A program made the translations under genes and the position numbers. Below are positions 18,117 to 25,373 of a stretch of 64,000 nt of DNA, one piece after another (position 1 is the first letter of the stretch; each line of letters begins with the position of its first letter). Origin of the DNA: Spirosoma agri (lineage in GTDB: Bacteria; Bacteroidota; Bacteroidia; Cytophagales; Spirosomataceae); NCBI RefSeq assembly GCF_010747415.1, contig NZ_JAAGNZ010000001.1, forward strand, positions 3,844,001-3,908,000, written 5' to 3'. The notes under the pieces were generated by a model, which was given only the letters and a program-made list of their open reading frames with translations, was not told the origin of the DNA and searched no databases.

Positions 18117-18569
18117 CTAGGCTTTTAGCCGCTTATAAACGGCTCCCGCAACCAGTCCACCAAACAGATACCAGCCAATGGTCATGGCAGCCGTAGCGGG
18201 TGTGCGTTTAGTTGGTTTTTCGCCCAGGCCCATCGGCCCCGGCAGCGTGACGGCACCAATACCAGCGAGTAGGCCCAAGGCGGCTCCGGCCACTACAGGT
18301 TGCTTCGTGTTGACACCGACTAAACTGTAATACAGGGCATTCGAAGCAACGTCACCGGCCATAGCCAGCCTGTAAAGTTCCTCTCCCTGAGGAGGTTGTT
18401 CACCGACGGCTCGAAACCCTTTGGCAATACTGCGCATGCCGAGCAAATCAGCGCGTGGCGCATCGGGAATGAACTGGCGGGCAATTTCGTGCAATACATT
18501 GAGGGCCACGGCACCGGCGAGACCACTACCAAGTGATCGGGTGATGGTTGGATTGATTGTAGCAGGCAT
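18117..18569 (-). CDS. Small membrane protein, uncharacterised
   Basis: A 150-residue protein with Gly/Ala-rich hydrophobic segments: SLGSGLAGAVALNVLHEIA (about 12-30), a central LAMAGDVASNALYYSLVG, AGAALGLLAGIGAVTLPGP (about 94-112) and a last helix MTIGWYLFGGLVAGAVYKRL. The C-terminus is basic, suggesting a cytoplasmic end. I do not recognise a named family, though similar proteins occur in Cytophagales. It stands between the DUF6600 gene and a long gene-poor region and may be transcribed alone. Confidence 0.75.
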   Translation of the reverse strand: MPATINPTITRSLGSGLAGAVALNVLHEIARQFIPDAPRADLLGMRSIAKGFRAVGEQPPQGEELYRLAMAGDVASNALYYSLVGVNTKQPVVAGAALGLLAGIGAVTLPGPMGLGEKPTKRTPATAAMTIGWYLFGGLVAGAVYKRLKA

Positions 18570-18697
18570 AAACGTTGAGCGGTTCGTTAACTAACCCATG
18601 AACCGGTTAATCGGGAAGTTGTTCAGTTAACACCGGCCTGCTGTAACGGGCGGGCTTGACGATTGCAAAAGAAGTCCGATACCGTTTTAGCAGGAAA

Positions 18698-18826
18698 GTA
18701 CGCCGACTCTACCCATAACCTAGCAAACGGAAACCAGCAGGAGCAAAAAGCGGATCCGTACGCAATCGACATATGGGTTCGATCTACGTACGGATCCGCT
18801 TTAAAGTAGAGTCGTCGAAGGCGTAC
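18698..18826. repeat. Nested 129-base inverted repeat, possible structured RNA or palindromic element
   Basis: Outer arms pair GTACGCC plus GACTCTAC (18698-18712) with GTAGAGTC (18806-18813) and GGCGTAC (18820-18826), leaving a six-base bulge. Inside, 18747-18762 and 18787-18802 are exact 16-base complements (AAAGCGGATCCGTACG). The apical loop adds an ATCGA/TCGAT pair. A 34-base unpaired segment (18713-18746) sits on the left side only. No gene overlaps convincingly. Confidence 0.7.
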
Positions 18827-18902
18827 AGTAGATGGACTATCCTTACCACTACTCTATCACCGAGACAACCAAATCTATTTTTCTGTCGTCCTGTGGGACT
18901 GA

Positions 18903-19073
18903 CTATTCCTGGTTACGTCTGCGGGGGTCGAATCGATCCACGCGAACCGGCTGAACCATCAACGTCGTTGACTTAATCAGCGGACGAAATGCCCGATCGA
19001 GTATGTCACTCCAGCTAACAATTTCAATATTCCGAAGCAATCCATTAACGACTTGACTAACAATATTTTGCAT
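18903..19073 (-). CDS. Candidate small protein, 56 residues
   Basis: An intact frame beginning MQNIVSQVVNGLLRNIEIVS and ending in QPVRVDRFDPRRRNQE. The N-terminal half looks amphipathic helical and the end is Arg-rich; the composition is what I expect of a real soluble peptide rather than random DNA. It has no signal peptide. I recognise no family. The upstream region is AT-rich and could hold a promoter. It lies in a gene-poor region with two other tiny genes on the same strand. Confidence 0.4.
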   Translation of the reverse strand: MQNIVSQVVNGLLRNIEIVSWSDILDRAFRPLIKSTTLMVQPVRVDRFDPRRRNQE

Positions 19074-19376
19074 AACTTTTACTAGTTTTAAAAAGAATGT
19101 ATAGCTCGGGTATTCGGCAAAAGGCGAGAACAGATTCCTTGCGTTTCGCCCGACTGGGCTACTAAACAGGGTACGCTTATCACCCGTATTGGGTAATGCA
19201 CTGGAAAAGCGAGGAATTTACGTAGTGTAAACTAATCACGGCTGCCAGAACCGGTAAAGGCGGGGCAGGTAGCTAAATAACCCCATTGAATCTGTTTATG
19301 TTACAAGAACAGGTTATTTATTTAAAAATTGCATTAAAATAAATAACACTGAATTAAAACAGGGGGAATAACGCCT

Positions 19377-19589
19377 TTAATCGGCCAATCCTGCAATAGA
19401 GTAGACGCCATCATTGATCGTCACGTCCAGATTTTTATCCACCCATTGCTGAATATCAACGCCTTCTGAGTTAAGTGAATCTAGACGCATGCCTTTCAGT
19501 AGTACGTCTTTGTTTAGCATTCGTACCGGAACGCGGCACACGAAGCCGTCACCCGACTTGGTAAACAGGTAATTGAAAATGATCGTCAT
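19377..19589 (-). CDS. Small uncharacterised protein, 70 residues
   Basis: A complete frame encoding MTIIFNYLFTKSGDGFVCRV and so on, ending NDGVYSIAGLAD. It is acidic to neutral with a likely beta-rich N-terminal half and no signal peptide. I do not recognise it. Its start lies six bases after the stop of a 49-residue Lys-rich gene on the same strand, so the two look like a compact bicistronic unit. The presence of two adjacent intact short frames is the main support. Confidence 0.55.
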   Translation of the reverse strand: MTIIFNYLFTKSGDGFVCRVPVRMLNKDVLLKGMRLDSLNSEGVDIQQWVDKNLDVTINDGVYSIAGLAD

Positions 19590-19595
19590 GGGTAG

Positions 19596-19745
19596 CTATT
19601 TCTTGCCCTTTGTGGCTACGTTCGCTGTTGATACGGCCAGATTTGATGCCGTTTCTTTCTGCTCGTACTTCGGCACTTTAGGAGACCCGTGTACTTTAGC
19701 TGATTTAGTAGCCACTTTCTTCGCTTCTTTTGGGTTATTAGCCAT
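19596..19745 (-). CDS. Small Lys-rich basic protein, 49 residues
   Basis: The ATG at 19745 opens a frame of 49 codons: MANNPKEAKKVATKSAKVHG at the start and VSTANVATKGKK at the end. Lys and Ala dominate, Pro and Ser are frequent, and there is no hydrophobic core, so it is probably disordered and may bind nucleic acid. It is the first gene of a two-gene unit with the 70-residue protein. A longer plus-strand frame over the same bases has poorer composition and is rejected. Confidence 0.55.
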   Translation of the reverse strand: MANNPKEAKKVATKSAKVHGSPKVPKYEQKETASNLAVSTANVATKGKK

Positions 19746-20240
19746 TTATCTAGTTGTTTTTATTAAAATGAACCTGGGTCGACAGGGGAAGAAGGGAAAG
19801 CTGTAACCAAGTAGGATAAGAGGAGCGTTTTATCCCCTCTGGTTATCTGGTGTTGTCGTTGCTTCTGGCAGGATGCAAACCAGTCAAATGTAGACGCTGA
19901 TGGGTGGGAAGCTGACCAGAAAGACAGTTTGCCTTCTTGGTTGTAGAGCGAACAACGAATCCGGATTAATTAAAACGGACCGTAAAATGGACAAATGGGA
20001 AGCCACTAATTAATGAGCGGTGCGACTGTGTACGGACGTTGGCATTGCTCTCTCTTGCCTGCTGTTCGGGGCAGTCGATCACAATAAACGGTATTTCAGT
20101 GCCTGTACGTACGCACACAACACGGATAGTAGCACTACTACATCGTCAGTAAAAGCCTGTAAATGACGCTAGTAGTTACAACCCGTTTGCTTGCGAAACG
20201 CAGTTTAGTAAAGGTAGTGATTCGCAACGCCGAATACTAA
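19746..20240. other. Intergenic region, nothing supported
   Basis: About 495 bases between the small Lys-rich gene and the stop of the transglutaminase gene. It should include the promoter of the minus-strand small genes at its left end. I see no credible open frame, RNA gene or strong repeat. Confidence 0.5.
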
Positions 20241-21119
20241 TTAGTTCAAGCGCACCAGCGTATTCGTGTACGTGAGCGTTGCCTCGCTTACACCCGTAGT
20301 ACCCGTCAGGGGTGCTGCACTATCGGGATTGGAGGTGCAGGCCAGGGGAATGTGGCCTTCTGTAGCCAGCATACCCGATGTGGCATCCAGTCCGAGCCAG
20401 CCCGCGCCGGGTACGTACACTTCCGCCCAGGCGTGTAGAGCCAGCGAGTTCTCTTTCGGGTTAGACGGATCGTCCTGATCAGCTGCATCCGGAAAAACCT
20501 GAGCCAGATAACCGGACACGAAGCGGGCGGCCAGCCCAACATGACGTAAAATCTGAACCAGAAGCCAGGCGGAATCCCGACAGGAACCAATTGCCTGTAA
20601 TAATGTCTCCTCGGGAGTCTGCACACCGGGCTGCAACCGGGTGGTATACTCAATAGCTTGATTAACCCGCCTGTTGAGGTCAATCAAAAAGTTGATCGTG
20701 CCCTGTTTTGTCTGATCGATTTGCTGTATCCACTGATTCAGTAAGGGGCCATCCTCCGTAATTTCCAGATAGGGAGCCAGGTCTTTTCGAAGCTGATCTT
20801 CGTATTGAAACGGGAACGATTCGGCATACGTGTCCAGAAAGAAGTCGAATGGATTGACAGGCTCCAGCAAGGCCGTAATTTCGACTTTTATGGACATCGC
20901 CTGCGTGGCTTCGGCAAAGTCGATCCGGGCAATGAAATTGCCGAAGGGGTCCTGCTGCCAGTGAACGAGATGATTGGCGGGCTCAATCGTCAGCGAATAC
21001 GATTCAATCAAAGCAGGACTATGAGCCGCGGGCTTGAGCCGAACCAGATGAGGTGACAGAAAAACCATCCGATCATATGCGTAATGGGTATCGTGGTGAA
21101 TAGCAACTCGGACAGACAT
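20241..21119 (-). CDS. Transglutaminase-like cysteine protease family protein
   Basis: A 292-residue cytoplasmic protein with the bacterial transglutaminase N-terminal domain (MSVRVAIHHDTHYAYDRMVF, then SPHLVRLKPA) and a transglutaminase core. The catalytic triad is complete: Cys180 in IGSCRDSAWL, His229 in SLALHAWAEVY and Asp245 in GWLGLDATSG. Homologs act as amide hydrolases or peptidases rather than crosslinking enzymes, and often occur with a long second transglutaminase and alpha-E proteins, neither of which is adjacent here. The gene appears monocistronic. Confidence 0.93.
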   Translation of the reverse strand: MSVRVAIHHDTHYAYDRMVFLSPHLVRLKPAAHSPALIESYSLTIEPANHLVHWQQDPFGNFIARIDFAEATQAMSIKVEITALLEPVNPFDFFLDTYAESFPFQYEDQLRKDLAPYLEITEDGPLLNQWIQQIDQTKQGTINFLIDLNRRVNQAIEYTTRLQPGVQTPEETLLQAIGSCRDSAWLLVQILRHVGLAARFVSGYLAQVFPDAADQDDPSNPKENSLALHAWAEVYVPGAGWLGLDATSGMLATEGHIPLACTSNPDSAAPLTGTTGVSEATLTYTNTLVRLN

Positions 21120-21166
21120 GCGTGTTTACCTAAAGTGACGATAGCAATACGGGTACTTTTTCGATA

Positions 21167-22324
21167 CTAGTTGGTCGCGTGTGCACCAGCTTTCGATTTG
21201 ACCGACCCTGTGGTTCGGCTCATCGAGACGACCTGCGCGTGCTGGACGGGCCGACCCAATTTTTCTAAAAGGCGGTAATGCGAATAGAGCGCCGACCCGA
21301 ATGTCTTATTTTCCAGATAAGGCAGGTCAAACTCGTGGGCTGTCTGTCTGACAATATTGGTGATAGCCGGATAGTGAATGTGGCAGACTTTAGGGAATAG
21401 ATGGTGTTCGATCTGGCGATTCAAACCGCCACAAAAGAACGCAGCGGTTGCACTGCGGGGCGCAAAATTGGCCGTTGTCTGCATCTGGTGAATGGCCCAG
21501 GCATTCTGTATGTCGCCCTGATTATCGGGAAGTGGAAAGGAAGTTCCTTCAACAGCGTGCGCCAGTTGAAACACAAGGCCAAGCACCAGTCCTTCGGCCA
21601 GGTGCATCAGCACAAAACCGATCAGTAACTGCCACCAGGTTATGTCGAGAACCAGAAAAGGAATGACCAGAAAGAAAAGATAATAAAGCCCTTTGGAAAC
21701 AAACAACTTGATCATTTCTTTCCGCGGGTGCGCTGACGTATCATGCTGACCAATCTGACTCTTGAAGAACTTCACGTAGTCTTTACGGAAAACCCACGAC
21801 AGTGAAGCCAGCGAGTACAGCGGAAACGTGTACCACTGCTGATAACGATGCCACGGCTGAAGCTTATCATCGGGGTCTAGCCGAACCAGACCGGGAGCCA
21901 CTTCAATATCTTCGTCATGGCCGGGAATGTTCGTGTACGTATGGTGAACAATGTTGTGCGTAATCTTCCACACGTACGGATTCGCTCCCAGCAGATAGAA
22001 ACTACTACCCAATAGCCGATTCACCCAACCCCGTGACGAAAAGGCGCCATGAAGCGCATCGTGGGAGACGTTGAAGCCAATAAAAGCAGCAAACATACCC
22101 AGTAAAACGGCCATAGCCAGCATAGTCCACAGACCAAACTGGTTGGACAGAATCAAACCATATAACAGCGCGTAGCCGGTTAGGAAGAAAATTGCTTTGC
22201 TCCACATGGCACTATTGGCATGTGGAGAAATCGCCTGCTCACTGAAGTAAGCGTCAACTCGCTTTCTGGCCGTAACAAAGAACTGCGAACGGTTTGTGTT
22301 TCTGAATTTTACTTGTGTTAGCAC
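21167..22324 (-). CDS. Fatty acid desaturase (linoleoyl-CoA desaturase-like)
   Basis: A 385-residue membrane di-iron desaturase acting on acyl chains of membrane lipids. The three histidine boxes are present: HDALHG (88-93), HNIVHH (123-128) and a C-terminal QIEHH in GGLNRQIEHHLFPKVCHIHY. A further TTANFAPRSATAAFFCGGLN motif precedes the last box, as in front-end-type acyl-CoA desaturases. Hydrophobic pairs at about 43-95 and 205-250 span the membrane. The gene is eight bases downstream of an HxlR regulator and probably co-transcribed with it, which suggests local control, for example by cold or membrane state. Confidence 0.93.
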   Translation of the reverse strand: MLTQVKFRNTNRSQFFVTARKRVDAYFSEQAISPHANSAMWSKAIFFLTGYALLYGLILSNQFGLWTMLAMAVLLGMFAAFIGFNVSHDALHGAFSSRGWVNRLLGSSFYLLGANPYVWKITHNIVHHTYTNIPGHDEDIEVAPGLVRLDPDDKLQPWHRYQQWYTFPLYSLASLSWVFRKDYVKFFKSQIGQHDTSAHPRKEMIKLFVSKGLYYLFFLVIPFLVLDITWWQLLIGFVLMHLAEGLVLGLVFQLAHAVEGTSFPLPDNQGDIQNAWAIHQMQTTANFAPRSATAAFFCGGLNRQIEHHLFPKVCHIHYPAITNIVRQTAHEFDLPYLENKTFGSALYSHYRLLEKLGRPVQHAQVVSMSRTTGSVKSKAGAHATN

Positions 22325-22332
22325 CTATTGGA

Positions 22333-22665
22333 TCAGTTAAAGATTTGTCCGATTTCCTGAATTTTTCTCAGAATCGGTAAGGCCAAATGACCTTTTTTAG
22401 TTAAAGAATATTCTACCCTCGGCGGAATCTCGGCATAGGCAGTCCGCTCTAGAACGCCCAACGCCACTAACGATTTTAACTCGCTGGCTAGTACTTTTTC
22501 GCTTACACCGGGTAGCATTTCACTGAGTTGTCGGTAACGAAGCGTTTTTTCACCCAATAACAGAATAATGTACAGCCGCCATTTCCCGGAAACTATCCCT
22601 AGCGCGGTAGTGATCAACTGAAAGTCGGGTTCAGGAGGCAACTCGCTTCGGTTACTTTTTGTCAT
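22333..22665 (-). CDS. HxlR-family winged-helix transcriptional regulator
   Basis: A 110-residue DNA-binding protein. The ATG at 22665 gives MTKSNRSELPPEPDFQLITT; the frame continues 13 codons upstream without family similarity. The HxlR pattern is clear: ALGIVSGKWRLYIILLLGEK, LRYRQLSEMLPGVSEKVLAS (recognition helix), LGVLERTAYAEIPPRVEYSL (wing) and TKKGHLALPIL. Unlike most HxlR proteins it lacks the early Cys before the domain, so redox sensing is not supported. It likely controls its own operon with the desaturase. Confidence 0.92.
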   Translation of the reverse strand: MTKSNRSELPPEPDFQLITTALGIVSGKWRLYIILLLGEKTLRYRQLSEMLPGVSEKVLASELKSLVALGVLERTAYAEIPPRVEYSLTKKGHLALPILRKIQEIGQIFN

Positions 22666-22922
22666 GATAGGCAGTGATGGACTACACCGAACCAACAAGA
22701 TCAACCAAATTAAGACGGTCTCAGCATAGTCAAAAATCTTCGTTTACAGGCTGAACAGCGTTGCCTATACCTTCGCTGAACAAGTTGCGGACTATCCTGA
22801 GCAGGACATTAAAATTAGAAACCTTAGATGTGCTCGATAAAATCAGAAAATTAGTACTGTGATTAGCAAAAGGAGTTGAGTATGAAAAGACGGGTTATCA
22901 GCAAATTCTCGATAACGCAACG

Positions 22923-23072
22923 TTGATAGTTTTATGCGCCTGCAACCTATTCGTCGTTCTGGTGATTCAAGGTTGGCACAAAAAACAAAATGAAGAGAGA
23001 CGGACAGCAACTGTTTGCCACTATACGAATGGTAACTATCTTACTTGCCAGTTAGTTCCTTACCATTCGTAA
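22923..23072 (+). CDS. Possible small membrane protein with TTG start
   Basis: From a TTG at 22923 a frame of 49 codons encodes IVLCACNLFVVLVIQGWHKK, one good transmembrane helix, then NEERRTATVCHYTNGNYLTC and QLVPYHS. The frame is open back to a TGA at 22860 but contains no ATG or GTG, so the start is weak. The helix followed by a charged tail is suggestive, but chance is a real alternative. Its end overlaps an inverted repeat. Confidence 0.22.
   Translation: MIVLCACNLFVVLVIQGWHKKQNEERRTATVCHYTNGNYLTCQLVPYHS
23024..23071. repeat. Inverted repeat TACGAATGGTAA
   Basis: TACGAATGGTAA at 23024-23035 is exactly complementary to 23060-23071, with a 24-base loop. No U-tract follows on either strand. 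Function unknown. Confidence 0.45.
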
Positions 23073-23278
23073 AGCAAATATAGGCAGATATTTATCGCAA
23101 CAATTACGTCGCCGTGTATTTAACGTAAAATTCATTTTTGATATACGATAATTCTTACAAAACAGATGAGTACCTAACAAAAGTAGTACACAAAATACCG
23201 TAATCAACTGTATACAATCAGGATTAAACGGTTTGGCCAGCCCATCTCCGGCCTTAATCATTTACGCTACTAAACGGC

Positions 23279-23321
23279 CTTACGCGGATGTAGCGCAAAA
23301 AACGCTACCTGGGCACGTAAG
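23279..23321 (-). terminator. Possible terminator downstream of the MscS gene
   Basis: A two-part stem pairs CTTACG (23279-23284) with CGTAAG (23316-23321), and GTAGCG (23290-23295) with CGCTAC (23303-23308), about 70 bases beyond the MscS stop. The internal bulges and lack of a U-tract make a terminator role uncertain. Confidence 0.3.
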
Positions 23322-23392
23322 GTAGTTCACGACCGATAGCCGTATTTCCTTACTTACCCAAGTAGCGTCCGTTCTACTGTTATACCATTTAC

Positions 23393-24217
23393 CTAGTCTT
23401 CGGTAGTGACGAATAATTGTGGTTTGGGCGATTCGATGCCGTCTTTACCGAACTGCCGGGCCACATTCTCGAGCATGTAGTAATAGGTCGCCCAATACGT
23501 TTCGCTCTTTGTCCAGACCCGCACATCGTAGTCGCGCGAGTTGGCGTTCAGTTTGGCGATCAGTACATCGTGTGCCCGATCCTTAAGCGCATAGGGACAG
23601 CCATCGACAACATTCTGAAAACAGGCTTTTGTACTATCCAGATCGTTCTGGCTGCCTACCGTATATACCTGATCAACCCGAATAATCCCCCTGGTGCTGA
23701 TGTTAACAATTGACGTTGTTGATAATGGACCGTTCGGCAGAATAATCGTCTTGTTATCCAGCGTGACAAGAATGGTGTCAAAGATCCGAATGGCTTCCAC
23801 GCTGCCCGTAAACCCCTGCGTCGAAACTAGATCGCCAACCCGAAACGGCTTGAACGTCAGAATCAGAACGCCCCCCGCGAAGTTGGCTAAACTACCCTGC
23901 AAGGCCAAACCGACGGCTAATCCGGCCGCACCAATAATCGCCACAAACGATGTTGTTTCAACGCCCAGTGTACTGGCGATACTGAGAAGCAGCAGCACGC
24001 GCAAAACGGCGTTGAGCAGCGACAGCAGGAATGGTTGAACGTCGCGATCGACGTGCCGTTTCGTCATCACAGACGAGAGTAGCTTTGTCACCCAGCCAAT
24101 GAGCCAGAGTCCGATAATGAGGGTCACGATAGCCAGCAAGATGCGGCCACCGTAGAGCGTAGCAAAAGTAAGCACCTGATCGTAGATGCGCTGGGCATTC
24201 GTTTGCGCCTGTTCCAT
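23393..24217 (-). CDS. MscS-type small-conductance mechanosensitive channel
   Basis: A 274-residue inner-membrane channel that opens on hypoosmotic stress. Three helices are visible: ILLAIVTLIIGLWLIGWVTK (about 27-46), a second near VLRVLLLLSIASTLGVETTS, and the pore helix VAIIGAAGLAVGLALQGSLA with the Gly/Ala pattern of the pore, then NFAGGVLILTFKPFRVGDLV. The cytoplasmic vestibule follows (GFTGSVEAIRIFDTILVTLD and NKTIILPNG). Length is typical of small MscS homologs. The neighbour upstream is CorA, 102 bases away on the same strand, so the pair could share a transcript in ion homeostasis. Confidence 0.95.
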   Translation of the reverse strand: MEQAQTNAQRIYDQVLTFATLYGGRILLAIVTLIIGLWLIGWVTKLLSSVMTKRHVDRDVQPFLLSLLNAVLRVLLLLSIASTLGVETTSFVAIIGAAGLAVGLALQGSLANFAGGVLILTFKPFRVGDLVSTQGFTGSVEAIRIFDTILVTLDNKTIILPNGPLSTTSIVNISTRGIIRVDQVYTVGSQNDLDSTKACFQNVVDGCPYALKDRAHDVLIAKLNANSRDYDVRVWTKSETYWATYYYMLENVARQFGKDGIESPKPQLFVTTED

Positions 24218-24319
24218 ACCTAGTGAAGGGGATTGATTCCACAGTCAGACGTGAACAGGCTGACTAAGTAACTCACTGAAACGCATGTTCCTTAGTACAT
24301 TTATCCATCCCCTCACTCA

Positions 24320-25270
24320 TCAAAGCCACTTTTTCCGGCGGAATATCCAGACCGTCAGGGCCGACGATAATACCATCATAGCCAGCGCAAACGCATAGCC
24401 GTATTTCCAGTGGATTTCCGGCATCTCATCGAAGTTCATACCCCAGATACTGGCCAGCAACGTTGGTGGCAGAAATACCAGCGACACGACCGTAAAGATT
24501 TTAACGATGCGGTTTTGCTCCAGGTCAATCAAACCGAGGTAGGTATTTTGTAGAAACTCCAACCGTTCGAAAATGAAGTTCGTGTGATCAATCAGCGAAT
24601 TTATGTCCTTAATGAGTGTCCGAAGGCGTTGCTGTTCGATGTCATTGAACCAGCCATCGGAGCGAATCATGGACGAAATAACCCGTTGTTTATCGACCAC
24701 ATTTTCCCGAATCGACATTGTCAATTCCTGGTAATCGTTGATATTCAGCAGCATTTCGCGATCAAGGTTCGCGTCGAGGTCGAGCATCCGGTTGATCGCT
24801 TTGATTTCGCTGGATACCATCTCGATCAGGTCAGCGTCGTAATCGATCCGTGATTCAAAAATTGAGATCAGAATTTGCGCGCCGTCGCTGAACACCGCCC
24901 GACGCGATTTGATCCGTTTGACCGTGTCGGCAAATGATTTCAGATCGGCGTTACGATAGGTGAACAGCGTGTCATCTTTGAGCAGAAAACTGACCGGAAC
25001 CGTCACGTACCGCTGTTCTTTATCGGGAATCAGGAAGTTGGAATTGGCAATCAGGAAATCGTCCTCTTCAATGTACCGGGAACTGCTTTCGATTTCCAGC
25101 TGCTCCTGCTGGCTCAGAAAGTCCACATCAAATTTTTCCTCGACGCTCTTGATTTCGCTGGGCGTTGGATTTTGCAGGTCAACCCAAAGCGTTCGTGCCG
25201 TATCCGAAAAAGAGTCAATATCGCGGACTTTGCGGACGGAGGTTTCATCAAGCTGAAAAATACGAATCAT
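24320..25270 (-). CDS. corA: CorA-family magnesium/cobalt transporter
   Basis: A 316-residue divalent-cation channel. The large N-terminal cytoplasmic domain (MIRIFQLDETSVRKVRDIDS onward) and a long helix lead to two C-terminal membrane helices: VSLVFLPPTLLASIWGMNF with the signature GMN at 277-279, and YGYAFALAMMVLSSALTVWI. The end RRKKWL is basic and cytoplasmic, as in other CorA proteins. A stem-loop lies 11 bases upstream of the start codon, and a strong terminator separates it from the amidohydrolase operon. Gene symbol by family; ZntB-like specificity cannot be excluded. Confidence 0.93.
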   Translation of the reverse strand: MIRIFQLDETSVRKVRDIDSFSDTARTLWVDLQNPTPSEIKSVEEKFDVDFLSQQEQLEIESSSRYIEEDDFLIANSNFLIPDKEQRYVTVPVSFLLKDDTLFTYRNADLKSFADTVKRIKSRRAVFSDGAQILISIFESRIDYDADLIEMVSSEIKAINRMLDLDANLDREMLLNINDYQELTMSIRENVVDKQRVISSMIRSDGWFNDIEQQRLRTLIKDINSLIDHTNFIFERLEFLQNTYLGLIDLEQNRIVKIFTVVSLVFLPPTLLASIWGMNFDEMPEIHWKYGYAFALAMMVLSSALTVWIFRRKKWL

Positions 25271-25280
25271 GAAGTTGAGT

Positions 25281-25301
25281 GCAGCCAGTTATTATGGCTG
25301 C
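25281..25301 (-). promoter_or_regulatory. Small stem-loop just upstream of the corA start
   Basis: GCAGCCA at 25281-25287 pairs with TGGCTGC at 25295-25301 around a seven-base loop, ending 11 bases before the corA ATG. It could influence ribosome access. The leader between it and the terminator at 25313 is too short for a known magnesium riboswitch. Confidence 0.3.
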
Positions 25302-25312
25302 AAAGTTCACAA

Positions 25313-25345
25313 AAAAACGGAGCAGTGGCTAACTGCTCCGTTTTT
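25313..25345 (-). terminator. Intrinsic terminator of the amidohydrolase operon
   Basis: AAAAACGGAGCAGT (25313-25326) is complementary to 25332-25345 across a five-base loop. On the minus strand the stem ends in a T-tract, 28 bases after the amidohydrolase stop at 25374. The A-tract opposite makes it potentially bidirectional. Confidence 0.85.
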
Positions 25346-25373
25346 AAACAAATTAATAACATAGACTAAGCAC

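Larger units (their letters stand above)
18570..19376. other. Gene-poor region with nested inverted repeat and one tiny candidate gene
   Basis: About 800 bases without a long gene. It holds the nested inverted repeat at 18698-18826 and a 56-codon candidate gene at 18903-19073 (minus). The remainder, especially 19080-19376, is AT-richer and shows no open frame, RNA gene or known mobile element that I can support. Confidence 0.6.
22666..23392. other. Long intergenic region with hairpins and one weak small frame
   Basis: About 727 bases. It contains the promoter side of the HxlR-desaturase operon, a weak 49-codon frame at 22923-23072 (plus), a 12-base inverted repeat at 23024-23071 and a two-part stem at 23279-23321. 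A minus-strand frame at 23052-23261 looks random (Cys- and Arg-rich) and is not called. Confidence 0.55.

Noticed and set aside
18920..18950. GGGGTCGAATCGATCC resembling a tRNA T-arm
   Set aside because: No acceptor, D or anticodon arms could be folded around it, so it is not a tRNA.
19573..19806. 77-codon plus-strand frame over the small Lys-rich gene
   Set aside because: Its hydrophobic content is attractive, but the two tightly spaced minus-strand frames explain the region better.
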